Shown here piece after piece: positions 18,228 through 25,914 of a stretch of 64,000 nt of DNA. The stretch's first letter is position 1; each line of letters starts with the position of its first letter. Under the pieces are notes generated by a model. It worked only from the letters and a program-made list of their open reading frames with translations, did no database searches and was not told the DNA's origin. The translations under genes and the position numbers were made by a program. Source of the stretch: an uncultured Winogradskyella sp. (GTDB lineage: Bacteria; Bacteroidota; Bacteroidia; Flavobacteriales; Flavobacteriaceae); NCBI RefSeq assembly GCF_947496485.1, contig NZ_CANMCZ010000004.1, positions 1 through 64,000 of the forward strand, in the 5' to 3' direction.

Positions 18228-18497
18228 TTATTTTTTAATTCTACCAATAGCACAACTTAAGTAGGATTGTGCTTTTGTTGTTAATTTATTTTCTTTTCCA
18301 ACTATTGGATAACCTATTCTAGATAGTAAATGCTTAGCCGCTTCGAAATCATTATTAGTATGATAGTCAAAAGCAACTGTGCAATCTTTACTATTAACTT
18401 CTACATCGCTAATATTTTTAACATTAGATAATCTGTTAACAATAGTCTTTTCGCAGCCACTACATTTTAGATTTTGTATATGAACTGTAATTCTCAT
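18228..18497 (-). CDS. Heavy-metal-associated (HMA) domain protein
   Basis: 89 residues, essentially one HMA fold. The metal-binding CxxC is in NLKCSGCEK near residue 10, and IGYPIV is near residue 60. It resembles copper chaperones, although an HMA fold can also be retained for other metals. The start at 18497 (MRITVHIQN) is forced by the promoter: the -7 element of box 2 lies at 18516-18523, so transcription should begin near 18511, inside the longer frame. First gene of an HMA-peroxiredoxin-L,D-transpeptidase operon. Confidence 0.85.
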   Translation of the reverse strand: MRITVHIQNLKCSGCEKTIVNRLSNVKNISDVEVNSKDCTVAFDYHTNNDFEAAKHLLSRIGYPIVGKENKLTTKAQSYLSCAIGRIKK

Positions 18498-18515
18498 AAT
18501 ATGATTTTTAAGTCT

Positions 18516-18558
18516 TAAAGGTATTTTTAACAACACTAGTATGAAATGATATTCATCA
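18516..18558 (-). promoter_or_regulatory. FNR/CRP-type box promoter of the HMA operon (box 2)
   Basis: Box TGATATTCATCA at 18547-18558, -7 element TACCTTTA on the minus strand (18523-18516), centre-to--7 distance 29.5 nt. Confidence 0.75.
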
Positions 18559-18569
18559 GTGTTTTGATA

Positions 18570-18612
18570 TGATGATTATCATTTTAATTCATTCATTAAA
18601 CATCTAAATTTG
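18570..18612 (+). promoter_or_regulatory. FNR/CRP-type box promoter of the MCE transport operon (box 3)
   Basis: Box TGATGATTATCA at 18570-18581, -7 element TAAATTTG (18605-18612), distance 29.5 nt. It lies 11 bases from box 2; each divergent operon has its own box in correct register. Confidence 0.8.
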
Positions 18613-18622
18613 AAATGCTGGA

Positions 18623-19414
18623 ATGTTAAAAATGTTAGTTTATACAAACATAAAAACTAGGTTGAGATCTTTTTTTATAGAAATTGGTGAGCTATCATAT
18701 TTCACCCTTAGATTTCTTAAAGAAGTTTTTAAAGCACCTATTGAATTTAAGGAGATTATTCGTCAGTGTTTTTATATGGGTAATCGTTCATTACTTCTAG
18801 TTGGTATTACAGGTTTTATAATAGGTTTGGTACTAACCTTGCAGACCAGACCAACTTTAATGGAATTCGGAGCCGTTTCCTGGATGCCATCTATGGTTGG
18901 TATTTCAATAGTTAGAGAAATCGGTCCAATTATTACTGCTCTGGTTTGTGCTGGTAGAATTGGTTCTGGTATTGGAGCCGAATTAGGATCTATGAGAGTG
19001 ACCGAGCAAATTGATGCCATGGAAGTTTCTGGTACAAATCCCTTTAAATATTTGGTTGTTACTCGTGTATTAGCGGTAACGTTAATGCTACCATTATTAG
19101 TCATCATAGGTGATGCAGTTGCACTATTTGGATCGTTTTTGGTTGAAAGCGTAAAGGGTAATGTTTCTTTCACACTCTTTTTTAATCAGGTATTTAGTTC
19201 TTTGGAATTTGGTGATATCATTCCTGCTACTATCAAGTCGTTCTTTTTTGGGTTTGCAATAGGGATTGTAGGTTGTTTTAAAGGGTATTATTGTAGTAAA
19301 GGAACTGTTGGTGTAGGTATTGCAGCCAACTCTGCAGTTGTATTTACATCTTTATTATTATTTATTATTGACTTTATTGCTGTTTTCGTAACTGATATTT
19401 TTTATGATTTATGA
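18623..19414 (+). CDS. MlaE/YrbE-type ABC permease of an MCE lipid transport system
   Basis: 263 residues with the permease hallmarks of the MlaE family: an amphipathic N-terminal segment, about five membrane helices, and the conserved cytosolic stretch LVCAGRIGSGIGAELGSMRVTEQ that couples to the ATPase. The family moves phospholipids or other lipids across the periplasm with an MCE partner. The stop overlaps the ATPase start (ATGA), so the two are translationally coupled. First gene of the box 3 operon. An alternative start is the ATG at 18632. Confidence 0.88.
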   Translation: MLKMLVYTNIKTRLRSFFIEIGELSYFTLRFLKEVFKAPIEFKEIIRQCFYMGNRSLLLVGITGFIIGLVLTLQTRPTLMEFGAVSWMPSMVGISIVREIGPIITALVCAGRIGSGIGAELGSMRVTEQIDAMEVSGTNPFKYLVVTRVLAVTLMLPLLVIIGDAVALFGSFLVESVKGNVSFTLFFNQVFSSLEFGDIIPATIKSFFFGFAIGIVGCFKGYYCSKGTVGVGIAANSAVVFTSLLLFIIDFIAVFVTDIFYDL

Positions 19415-20178
19415 CAATTAATAAAAACATATCGACTAAAGAAGTGGTTCTCGAAATCAAAGATTTGTATAAAAGCTTTGGGGACAATCACGTACTTAAC
19501 GGATTTAGTTTAAAACTGCACCAAGGAGAAAACCTCGTAATAATGGGGAAGTCTGGGTCTGGGAAATCGGTAATGATAAAATGCTTGGTGGGTTTAATGG
19601 AAGCAGACAGTGGAACTATCTCAATAATGGATAAAGATATTACCAAATTAACTCAAGAAGCTTTAGATATTTTGAGAGCGGATATTGGTTTTTTATTTCA
19701 AGGAAGTGCATTGTATGATTCTATGACAGTACGAGAAAATTTAGAATTTCCTTTAAGAAGACATTCTAAAAAGATGGGTGACCATATAAATACCACAGAA
19801 TTAGTAGTTGAGGCGTTAGAAAATGTTGGACTAGCAGACGCTATAGATTTAATGCCATCAGAACTTTCTGGTGGGATGAAACGGCGTGTCGCATTAGCAA
19901 GAACTCTAATTCTTAAACCGAAAGTGATATTGTACGATGAACCAACAAGCGGATTAGACCCTATAACTTCAAAAGAAATCATAATCCTAATGCAAGAAAT
20001 TCAGAAAAAATATAGAACAGCGTCGCTTATCATTACACACGATGTTGATTGTGCGCGAGTCATTTCAGACAAAATGATTCTACTTATAGATGGAACAGAT
20101 TATGCAATAGGAACTTTTAAAGAATTATCTGCATCAAATGATCCCAAAATAAAAGCATTTTTTAAACAAGACTTATGA
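19411..20178 (+). CDS. MlaF-type ABC transporter ATPase
   Basis: 255 residues with Walker A GKSGSGKSV, Q-loop FLFQGSALYDSMTV, signature LSGGMKRRVALART (the GGMKRR form is typical of MlaF), Walker B VILYDEPTSGLDP and switch histidine in IITHD. It powers the MlaE-type permease encoded just upstream and the MCE protein just downstream; both junctions overlap by 4 bases. Location is the cytosolic face of the inner membrane. Confidence 0.92.
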   Translation: MTINKNISTKEVVLEIKDLYKSFGDNHVLNGFSLKLHQGENLVIMGKSGSGKSVMIKCLVGLMEADSGTISIMDKDITKLTQEALDILRADIGFLFQGSALYDSMTVRENLEFPLRRHSKKMGDHINTTELVVEALENVGLADAIDLMPSELSGGMKRRVALARTLILKPKVILYDEPTSGLDPITSKEIIILMQEIQKKYRTASLIITHDVDCARVISDKMILLIDGTDYAIGTFKELSASNDPKIKAFFKQDL

Positions 20179-21167
20179 AAAATACAAGCTCACAAAAATT
20201 TAGATTAGGACTCTTTGTCATCATTGGCACTGCGCTTTTTATTACTGGAGTTTATCTTATTGGACAGCGAAAAGAAATGTTTAAAAAAACATTTACCATT
20301 AGTGCTTATTTTCAGAATATAAATGGATTGCAAAGAGGAAATAATGTGCGATATGCTGGTATTGATATTGGCACAGTCAAAAATATTTCTATGATTAACG
20401 ATTCTACCATTAGAATAGATATGAATATTGATGAAAAAATTTCAAACCACATTAAAAAGAACGCCATTGCAACAATTGGTTCGGACGGTTTGGTTGGTAA
20501 CATGATTGTGAATATTGTTCCTGGTAAAAGTGTTTCTGAAGTTATAGAAAATGATGATATTATAGAATCCTACAGTAAAATTGGAACTGATGATATTTTG
20601 AATACACTCAACACAAGTACTGAAAATGCAGCAATATTGACATCAGATTTATTGAAAATTACCAATAGTATAACAAAAGGTAAAGGGACTATTGGTGTAT
20701 TACTAAACGATACAATTATGGCACAAGATTTAAAGCAATCCGTTACTAATCTTAAAATAGCAAGTCGCGGTGCTTCCAATACTATTAATGAACTAAATGC
20801 TATAGTTTCTTCAATAAAAACAAATGATAATACTGTTTTGGGCATGATACTAAATGATTCTATTTCTGGTGAAAAACTAAAGCACATCGTAACAAATCTT
20901 GAAACTTCGAGCTTAGAGATCGATACTTTATTAAACAATATAAATAGAATTGTAGATGACTTTAGTTCTGGAGAAGGTGCTTATAAATATGTGGTTAATG
21001 ATACGGCTTTAGTTAATAGCTTAAAATCTACTCTCAAAAATATTGATGAAGGCACAGATAAGTTTAATCAAAATATGGAAGCCTTAAAACATAATTTTTT
21101 AACCAGAAGATATTTTAAAAAATTAGAGCGACAAGAGAAAAAGGAAGCCAAGAAAGGAAGTAATTGA
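20175..21167 (+). CDS. MlaD-type MCE domain protein
   Basis: 330 residues: one N-terminal membrane helix (about 10-28), an MCE domain (about 35-115, with YFQNINGLQRGNNVRYAGIDIG and the TIGSDGLVGNMIVNI core) and a long helical periplasmic tail with two related segments containing GTIGVLLNDT and TVLGMILNDS. MCE proteins form hexameric lipid tunnels between the membranes. The basic C-terminus (KKLERQEKKEAKK) is unusual for a periplasmic end. Last gene of the permease-ATPase-MCE operon. Confidence 0.88.
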   Translation: MKNTSSQKFRLGLFVIIGTALFITGVYLIGQRKEMFKKTFTISAYFQNINGLQRGNNVRYAGIDIGTVKNISMINDSTIRIDMNIDEKISNHIKKNAIATIGSDGLVGNMIVNIVPGKSVSEVIENDDIIESYSKIGTDDILNTLNTSTENAAILTSDLLKITNSITKGKGTIGVLLNDTIMAQDLKQSVTNLKIASRGASNTINELNAIVSSIKTNDNTVLGMILNDSISGEKLKHIVTNLETSSLEIDTLLNNINRIVDDFSSGEGAYKYVVNDTALVNSLKSTLKNIDEGTDKFNQNMEALKHNFLTRRYFKKLERQEKKEAKKGSN

Positions 21168-21255
21168 TTCTTTATTGAAATATAAATCTCAATTGGGTTT
21201 TCACGTTGAATTGTGCTTTTGGATATATAAAATCAACTAATAAAAATATCCCAAT

Positions 21256-21298
21256 TGATATATATCATTGATTTCTGAAGAAATAGTCAAGATATTTA
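21256..21298 (+). promoter_or_regulatory. FNR/CRP-type box promoter (box 4)
   Basis: Perfect palindrome TGATATATATCA at 21256-21267. In the usual register lies GATATTTA (21291-21298), one mismatch from TAnnTTT(A/G). Confidence 0.6.
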
Positions 21299-21321
21299 TG
21301 TATAAAATAAAAACATACATT

Positions 21322-21924
21322 ATGGAAACTGCACAAAACACACATTTTATAGACAAGATAGTAGATGCCTTAAAAAAGGCAGCTGTTGAACTAGAGGAAT
21401 TTCAAGTAAAAGCAGCACTCGGAAAAGCCGAAGCACAAGATAAGTATGAAGAACTCAAGAAAAAATTCAACCTCTTTATCCACGAAAGCAAAACGAAAGT
21501 GAACACTGGTAAAGAAAGAGTTGATGACATCCATAGCAAGTTTGACGAGTTAAGAGTACAATTGGCATTAGGAAAGGCAGAGACTTTAGAAAAGTTTGAA
21601 GCTCAAAAAAAGCAATTGTTACTAACATTGCACGAACTTGAGGTAAAGATTAAAACTAATGAAAAATTTAAGCGTATGTACGCTATGGTTTTAATAGAAA
21701 TTGAAAAGTTTAAGGTTAGCCTAGATATTTTAGAGGAAAAATTTAAGCAAGGTAAGACTGATGTAAAAGTATCCTTTGAAAAGGGGAAAGAGGAATTTAA
21801 AAGATTTGTCGATGACTTTAAAGAAAAATATTCTAAAAAGGAAGAGACGAAATGGGAACATTTTCAAAATGAAATTTCTGAAGCTTTTACTCATTTTAAA
21901 CGAGCATTTGTTACCAAGGCTTAG
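21322..21924 (+). CDS. Coiled-coil protein with internal repeat, unknown function
   Basis: 200 highly charged, almost wholly helical residues. Two segments about 60 residues apart are similar (AALGKAEAQDKYEELKKKF and LALGKAETLEKFEAQKKQL), so the protein arose by internal duplication or folds as repeated helical hairpins. No membrane segment or known catalytic motif. The start at 21322 (METAQNTHF) is chosen because the box 4 -7 element puts transcription near 21303. I do not recognise the family; it is reminiscent of phasin or stress-induced helical proteins, but that is only an impression. Confidence 0.7.
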   Translation: METAQNTHFIDKIVDALKKAAVELEEFQVKAALGKAEAQDKYEELKKKFNLFIHESKTKVNTGKERVDDIHSKFDELRVQLALGKAETLEKFEAQKKQLLLTLHELEVKIKTNEKFKRMYAMVLIEIEKFKVSLDILEEKFKQGKTDVKVSFEKGKEEFKRFVDDFKEKYSKKEETKWEHFQNEISEAFTHFKRAFVTKA

Positions 21925-21974
21925 TTAAGAAGAAAAAGACTGGAATATTATAGAGTCAATAATTGTAATAAGCT

Positions 21975-22040
21975 GTCAGTCTGAGCGCAGTCAAAATATT
22001 GGTATAATAAACTATATGTTTTTTGATTGCGCTCAAAATA
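21975..22040. repeat. REP-like inverted repeat
   Basis: Between convergent genes, CTGAGCGCAGTCAAAA (21981-21996) is inverted as TTTTGATTGCGCTCAA (22021-22036), with two mismatches. The GAGCGCAGTC core resembles a short repeat I have met dispersed in many flavobacterial genomes; copy number here cannot be judged from one window. It may also act as a bidirectional transcription stop. Confidence 0.6.
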
Positions 22041-22087
22041 ACACATGTTTTGCAATCTTTAATACTGATTTATATACATAAGCACGA

Positions 22088-23791
22088 TTAATTATCGTAA
22101 TCTCCTTTTCTAATATTTAGTAGCATCCCAGAAATAATTATTGCTGCTATTATAATCCCAATAATACCAAACACTGAAGTTCCTTTCCATAAAGGCGTTA
22201 CACTATTAACAATCAACAAAGTGGAACCCACTACCAAGGCAACAGAAATAAAAGTGCTAACCAGTTGCTTTGTGATGCGCTGTAAGGTATGTACCATTGG
22301 GTCAATACCTTTGTGCGTTAAATCTACTTTTACTTGCCCACTATTTATTTTACGAATGGCGTTTTTCAAATCTCCTGGAAAGTCTTCCATATAATTACTC
22401 AGCTCATACATAGAATGTAAAACTTTTTCACCCATTTTTAGCGGATTGTAATTTTTGGACACACTTTTTACAAGATATGGTTTAACCATTTTAAACTGCT
22501 TTAAATCAGGGTTAAGCTTATCTATTACGCCCTCTATGGTAACCAAAGACCTAGCGAAGAGGTAAAAATAGGTTGGTACTTTTAGACCGTGAGCTACAAT
22601 TATATCTTTTAGTTCCATTAATATGGTGCTCATTTCATTTTTATGAACGGTTCTCACATAATGTTTCTCTACGAATTCATTAATATCAAATTCTAAGTCC
22701 CTCATATTGGGTATAGAAGCATTGGTTGATAATTTTTGTAGCACTTTTATAATCCTATTAACGTCTTTTTTAAGTATGGACATAAACAATTGTCCAAAAA
22801 TTTCGATATCCCTTGGTAATATGCTGCCCATCATTCCAAAATCTAGATAACAAATTTTGTTATTTGGCATTACTAATAAATTACCTGGATGCGGATCTGC
22901 ATGGAAAAAACCATATTCAAAAATTTGCTTAAAATAAGTAATGGCCAATCGTTTTCCAATATTCTTGACATCCACACCAGATTCCTCGAGTTTTGTAAGT
23001 TCGTTTATTTTAATACCAGACATAAATTCTAATGCCAGTATTTTATCGGTTGTATAATTTTGGTACACTTTGGGTGCACTTGCAAACTGGTCTTTACTCG
23101 TATCGTTATGTATATTATTGTAAAACCGTTGTACATTTAGAGACTCATTAATAAAATCAAGTTCCTTTAAAATGGATTCTTCAAAATTTTTAACCAACCC
23201 AACCGGATCAAAACTCTTTAATGACGGAATTCTTTTTTCTAATATTGCAGCGATGTGATACATTACTTTTATATCTTCAAAAATAATATCGCGAATACCT
23301 GGTCGCTGAATTTTTAAAACAATACGCTCACCGTTGAGCAACGTAACCTTGTGCACTTGTGCCATTGAGGCGGACGCAAAAGGTGTTGGCTCAAACCAGG
23401 CGAATAAATTCTCAACCTTATCCTTTAGTTCTGTTTCTACAATCTCCTTTGCCTGTTCTTTAGGAATTGGTGGCACATTATTTTGTAGTTTTTCTAACTC
23501 AAAAACCAAATCGAATGGGATTAAATCTGGTCTGTTACTTATAATTTGACCAAATTTTACAAATGTTGGTCCTAGTTCTTCACAAACCAAACGCATTTTT
23601 TCCCATTTTGTATGTTGTAAGGCACGTTTTGTAGATGCCTTTGGTATAAATTTCTGAAAGAATCGATAGCGTTTCTCCTTACGCATGTAAAATACCAAGT
23701 CATCAAAACCATATTTAACCAATACTTTGATGATTTGATTATATCTAGCAACGGCATTATATCCACTCCCTATTTTACCAAAAACTCCCAT
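22088..23791 (-). CDS. AarF/ABC1/UbiB family atypical kinase
   Basis: 567 residues. Family motifs seen are the N-terminal KxGQ signature in VKFGQIISNRPD, the alanine-rich loop ASASMAQVH that replaces the glycine-rich loop, the catalytic FHADPHPGN and the metal-binding YLDFGMMG. Two membrane helices close the C-terminus (about 505-560). UbiB-type proteins are needed for quinone biosynthesis in other bacteria, through ATPase activity that is still debated. The gene lies 4 bases after a small coiled-coil gene and is expressed from box 5, tying quinone or membrane lipid handling to this regulon. Confidence 0.9.
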   Translation of the reverse strand: MGVFGKIGSGYNAVARYNQIIKVLVKYGFDDLVFYMRKEKRYRFFQKFIPKASTKRALQHTKWEKMRLVCEELGPTFVKFGQIISNRPDLIPFDLVFELEKLQNNVPPIPKEQAKEIVETELKDKVENLFAWFEPTPFASASMAQVHKVTLLNGERIVLKIQRPGIRDIIFEDIKVMYHIAAILEKRIPSLKSFDPVGLVKNFEESILKELDFINESLNVQRFYNNIHNDTSKDQFASAPKVYQNYTTDKILALEFMSGIKINELTKLEESGVDVKNIGKRLAITYFKQIFEYGFFHADPHPGNLLVMPNNKICYLDFGMMGSILPRDIEIFGQLFMSILKKDVNRIIKVLQKLSTNASIPNMRDLEFDINEFVEKHYVRTVHKNEMSTILMELKDIIVAHGLKVPTYFYLFARSLVTIEGVIDKLNPDLKQFKMVKPYLVKSVSKNYNPLKMGEKVLHSMYELSNYMEDFPGDLKNAIRKINSGQVKVDLTHKGIDPMVHTLQRITKQLVSTFISVALVVGSTLLIVNSVTPLWKGTSVFGIIGIIIAAIIISGMLLNIRKGDYDN

Positions 23792-23795
23792 ATTA

Positions 23796-24167
23796 TTACT
23801 TTGCTTCTAACTTGTTTAAACGTGCCTCTAACAATGCAATTTCCCTATCGGCATTTTTTAATTTTTCATTAAGCGCTTTAATTTCATCTAAATGGGCAAT
23901 GTTCATTTTTTTATAAATCTTAACCGCTTGTTCCTCTATTTTTTGTTCAAGTTCATCCTTTACTTGGTTGGCTTTCAAGATTATTTTATCAATAAATTCA
24001 AGTTCATTTCCATCTTCATCAATATGAGATTCCGAAGCTACTTTGTTGATTTCATTTTTCCCTTTATCGGACAGTTCGTTAATTCTACCCATAAGTTGCG
24101 CCTCTTTCGCAAAATGGTATATACTCGATGATAAGGTGAGTAGCTCTAATATAGTCCTGGTTTTCAT
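23796..24167 (-). CDS. Small coiled-coil protein upstream of UbiB
   Basis: 123 charged residues, mostly helical, ending in a heptad-like segment (LNEKLKNADREIALLEARL). No signal peptide or catalytic motif. Its position, 4 bases before the UbiB-type kinase and directly behind the box 5 promoter, suggests a partner of that kinase. It resembles the poly(3-hydroxyalkanoate) granule-associated and phasin-like proteins often found next to AarF genes, but I would not assign it. Confidence 0.65.
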   Translation of the reverse strand: MKTRTILELLTLSSSIYHFAKEAQLMGRINELSDKGKNEINKVASESHIDEDGNELEFIDKIILKANQVKDELEQKIEEQAVKIYKKMNIAHLDEIKALNEKLKNADREIALLEARLNKLEAK

Positions 24168-24192
24168 AAGCTATATATTATATATTCCAGAT

Positions 24193-24266
24193 TAAATTTA
24201 TGATTTCTTTCTACGATTCTAAATGATATAAATCATTTCAGTTTAACTTATTTATAGCTTCTTTTA
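24193..24266. promoter_or_regulatory. Bidirectional FNR/CRP-type box promoter (box 5)
   Basis: One box, TGATATAAATCA at 24224-24235, has a perfect -7 element on the minus side (TAAATTTA, 24200-24193) and a one-mismatch element on the plus side (TTCTTTTA, 24259-24266), each 29.5 nt from its centre. It serves the coiled-coil/UbiB operon and the gene at 24326. Confidence 0.7.
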
Positions 24267-24325
24267 TACTATAAATAGTTAATCGAAGTATAATTAAAGA
24301 AAGACCACTTTTGTGGAACATACGC

Positions 24326-24820
24326 ATGAAAATAGAACACTTAGAAGCGCATGTAAATGACTACAAGCAATCTATTAAAACCGTAGTCGACAAAAAAACA
24401 GTTTGGCATACCAAAACTAAGACGCTCATCAGTAATACGCTTAAAGCGATTTGTAAGCAATACGATATTGGTTGGAAAGTACAGGAGCTCAATTGGATTG
24501 GTACCAATGAGGCTGTCAACATCACTTTTGATTCTTTCCCAAAAGAGCTTATAGATTGTACCAACCAGATACCAGCGTATCAATTTATTCAAGGTGGCGC
24601 ATTGGTATTTTCTCAATCTTACAGTGGCGATATCTATGTGTTTGTTTTGTATCCTATTGTTACCGAAATTCCAACTGAAAATAGTTCTAAAGAATTAGAC
24701 GTTTACAGTCCAAAAGATATTAACGCAAAATTGATAGTTGAAAAAGTAGATGATTTTTTAAAGGAAATGATTAAATGGGAATTACCAACCTTTAGAACGA
24801 AGTTGGGTTATCAAGAGTAA
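24326..24820 (+). CDS. Conserved hypothetical cytosolic protein
   Basis: 164 residues, no signal peptide or membrane helix, mixed alpha/beta with a hydrophobic strand FVLYPIVTEIP. The start is ATG at 24326 (MKIEHLEAH); the longer frame would begin with TTG. I do not recognise the family. It is a single gene on the plus side of box 5. Confidence 0.6.
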   Translation: MKIEHLEAHVNDYKQSIKTVVDKKTVWHTKTKTLISNTLKAICKQYDIGWKVQELNWIGTNEAVNITFDSFPKELIDCTNQIPAYQFIQGGALVFSQSYSGDIYVFVLYPIVTEIPTENSSKELDVYSPKDINAKLIVEKVDDFLKEMIKWELPTFRTKLGYQE

Positions 24821-24840
24821 TAGCATTTTTTTCTTCAACG

Positions 24841-24883
24841 TGATTAATATCATTTATTATTCTGTCTTTAGGATTTACCTTAA
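24841..24883 (+). promoter_or_regulatory. FNR/CRP-type box promoter of the dodecin gene (box 6)
   Basis: Box TGATTAATATCA at 24841-24852; TACCTTAA (24876-24883) lies in register with one mismatch to TAnnTTT(A/G). Confidence 0.6.
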
Positions 24884-24911
24884 AGACTTATTAATCATAA
24901 ATCTATATATT

Positions 24912-25118
24912 ATGTCAGTATTAAAAGTTGTCGAGATTTTAGGGAATTCTACTGTTAGTTTTGAAGATGCCGTTAGCAACGTGATAAAAGAAGCTTCAAA
25001 AACTATTAAAAACATTAAGTCTGTGTATGTACAAGATATGCAAGTAACTGTGAATAACAATGCCATTGCAGAATACCGAGTTACTACTAAAGTGTGCTTT
25101 GGCATTATGGAAGGTTAA
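24912..25118 (+). CDS. Dodecin family flavin-binding protein
   Basis: 68 residues, the exact size of dodecin. The pattern KVVEILGNSTVSFEDAV, IKEASKTIKNIKSV and AEYRVTTKVCFGI matches the beta-alpha-beta-beta fold that assembles into a hollow dodecamer binding flavins as a storage or quenching device. The start at 24912 (MSVLKVVEI) is forced by the family and by the position of box 6; the longer frame starts before the promoter. A terminator follows 27 bases later. Flavin storage makes sense next to several flavoproteins in this island. Confidence 0.88.
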   Translation: MSVLKVVEILGNSTVSFEDAVSNVIKEASKTIKNIKSVYVQDMQVTVNNNAIAEYRVTTKVCFGIMEG

Positions 25119-25142
25119 TTCTTTATTTGGAATTGAATAGCT

Positions 25143-25178
25143 AAAAATCCTGATGATATAGTTCATTAGGATTTTTTT
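25143..25178 (+). terminator. Terminator of the dodecin gene
   Basis: AATCCTGATGA (25146-25156) pairs with TCATTAGGATT (25163-25173) with one G-T pair and runs into a T tract. Confidence 0.85.
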
Positions 25179-25193
25179 AAGCAATAAAAAGTT

Positions 25194-25826
25194 TCATAAT
25201 GAAATTCTGCGCTTAATTGGTAGTTTGATTTTAACTGCTACATCTGGCCAGAGTTTAGAGATGCCATCAGGCCCTATATGCAAGTCATAACATTCTTTGT
25301 TTAAAGTATCCAAAGCTATTTTACCATCCCATTTAGTTAGGTCTAAATGTGTTGAAATAGTCAAAGTGTCGTTTTTATAATTATAGCTGTAACTTGTTAG
25401 GTTATTAATGCTATTCATTTGCAATGCCAAAAGCCCTTTTTCATCTTCAACTTCTATTATTTTACCTCTAATCGTATCTGTATTAAAACTTTTAAAAAAT
25501 GTTTGTTTTAATTTAGGATCTCTTATGGCGTTGTATGAGTTCACAGAATTTGTACAGATACTGATTTCAGAACTTTTTAATAAGGCTTGGATAGAAGGTG
25601 CGCTCTTATCATAAAAGTATATGATACTATCAAACTTACCACTAATACCAACTTTCTCTGTAAACTTATAGGCTGTCCATAATACTTTTATACCTGAGGT
25701 ATCTAGTGTATAATTATATGTCTTTTGAGTTGTTTTGTCTACAGAAAATTTTTTTTCTGAAGTATTGCAAGAAAAAACAAATAGGGTCAATAATAAATAA
25801 ACAAGATATTTAACTAGTGAAAACAT
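25194..25826 (-). CDS. YceI-like lipoprotein
   Basis: 210 residues with a lipoprotein signal (LLLTLFVFSCNTSEK). The mature part begins with the YceI-type strand VLWTAYKFTEKVGISGKF and continues as a beta-rich lipocalin-like fold with the pattern LDLTKWDGKIALDTLN. YceI proteins bind isoprenoid-type lipids such as quinone precursors in the periplasm. The start at 25826 (MFSLVKYLV) is chosen because box 7 puts transcription near 25843; the longer frame begins upstream of it. Single gene. Confidence 0.75.
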   Translation of the reverse strand: MFSLVKYLVYLLLTLFVFSCNTSEKKFSVDKTTQKTYNYTLDTSGIKVLWTAYKFTEKVGISGKFDSIIYFYDKSAPSIQALLKSSEISICTNSVNSYNAIRDPKLKQTFFKSFNTDTIRGKIIEVEDEKGLLALQMNSINNLTSYSYNYKNDTLTISTHLDLTKWDGKIALDTLNKECYDLHIGPDGISKLWPDVAVKIKLPIKRRISL

Positions 25827-25847
25827 GGTCAGAATTTTTATAGTTAG

Positions 25848-25890
25848 CAAAATTAAAGTGGTTATTAGAATCATGAAATGACCTCAGTCA
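25848..25890 (-). promoter_or_regulatory. FNR/CRP-type box promoter of the YceI-like gene (box 7)
   Basis: Box TGACCTCAGTCA at 25879-25890, -7 element TAATTTTG on the minus strand (25855-25848), in register. Confidence 0.72.
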
Positions 25891-25914
25891 GTTTGCTGGT
25901 TTAATTGGTCTCGA

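Noticed and set aside
24840-24911. Longer N-terminus for dodecin
   Set aside because: It would begin before box 6 and adds 24 residues foreign to a family that is about 68 residues long.
25154-25165. TGATATAGTTCA, another TGA-N6-TCA
   Set aside because: It lies inside the stem-loop of the dodecin terminator and has no gene or -7 element in register.
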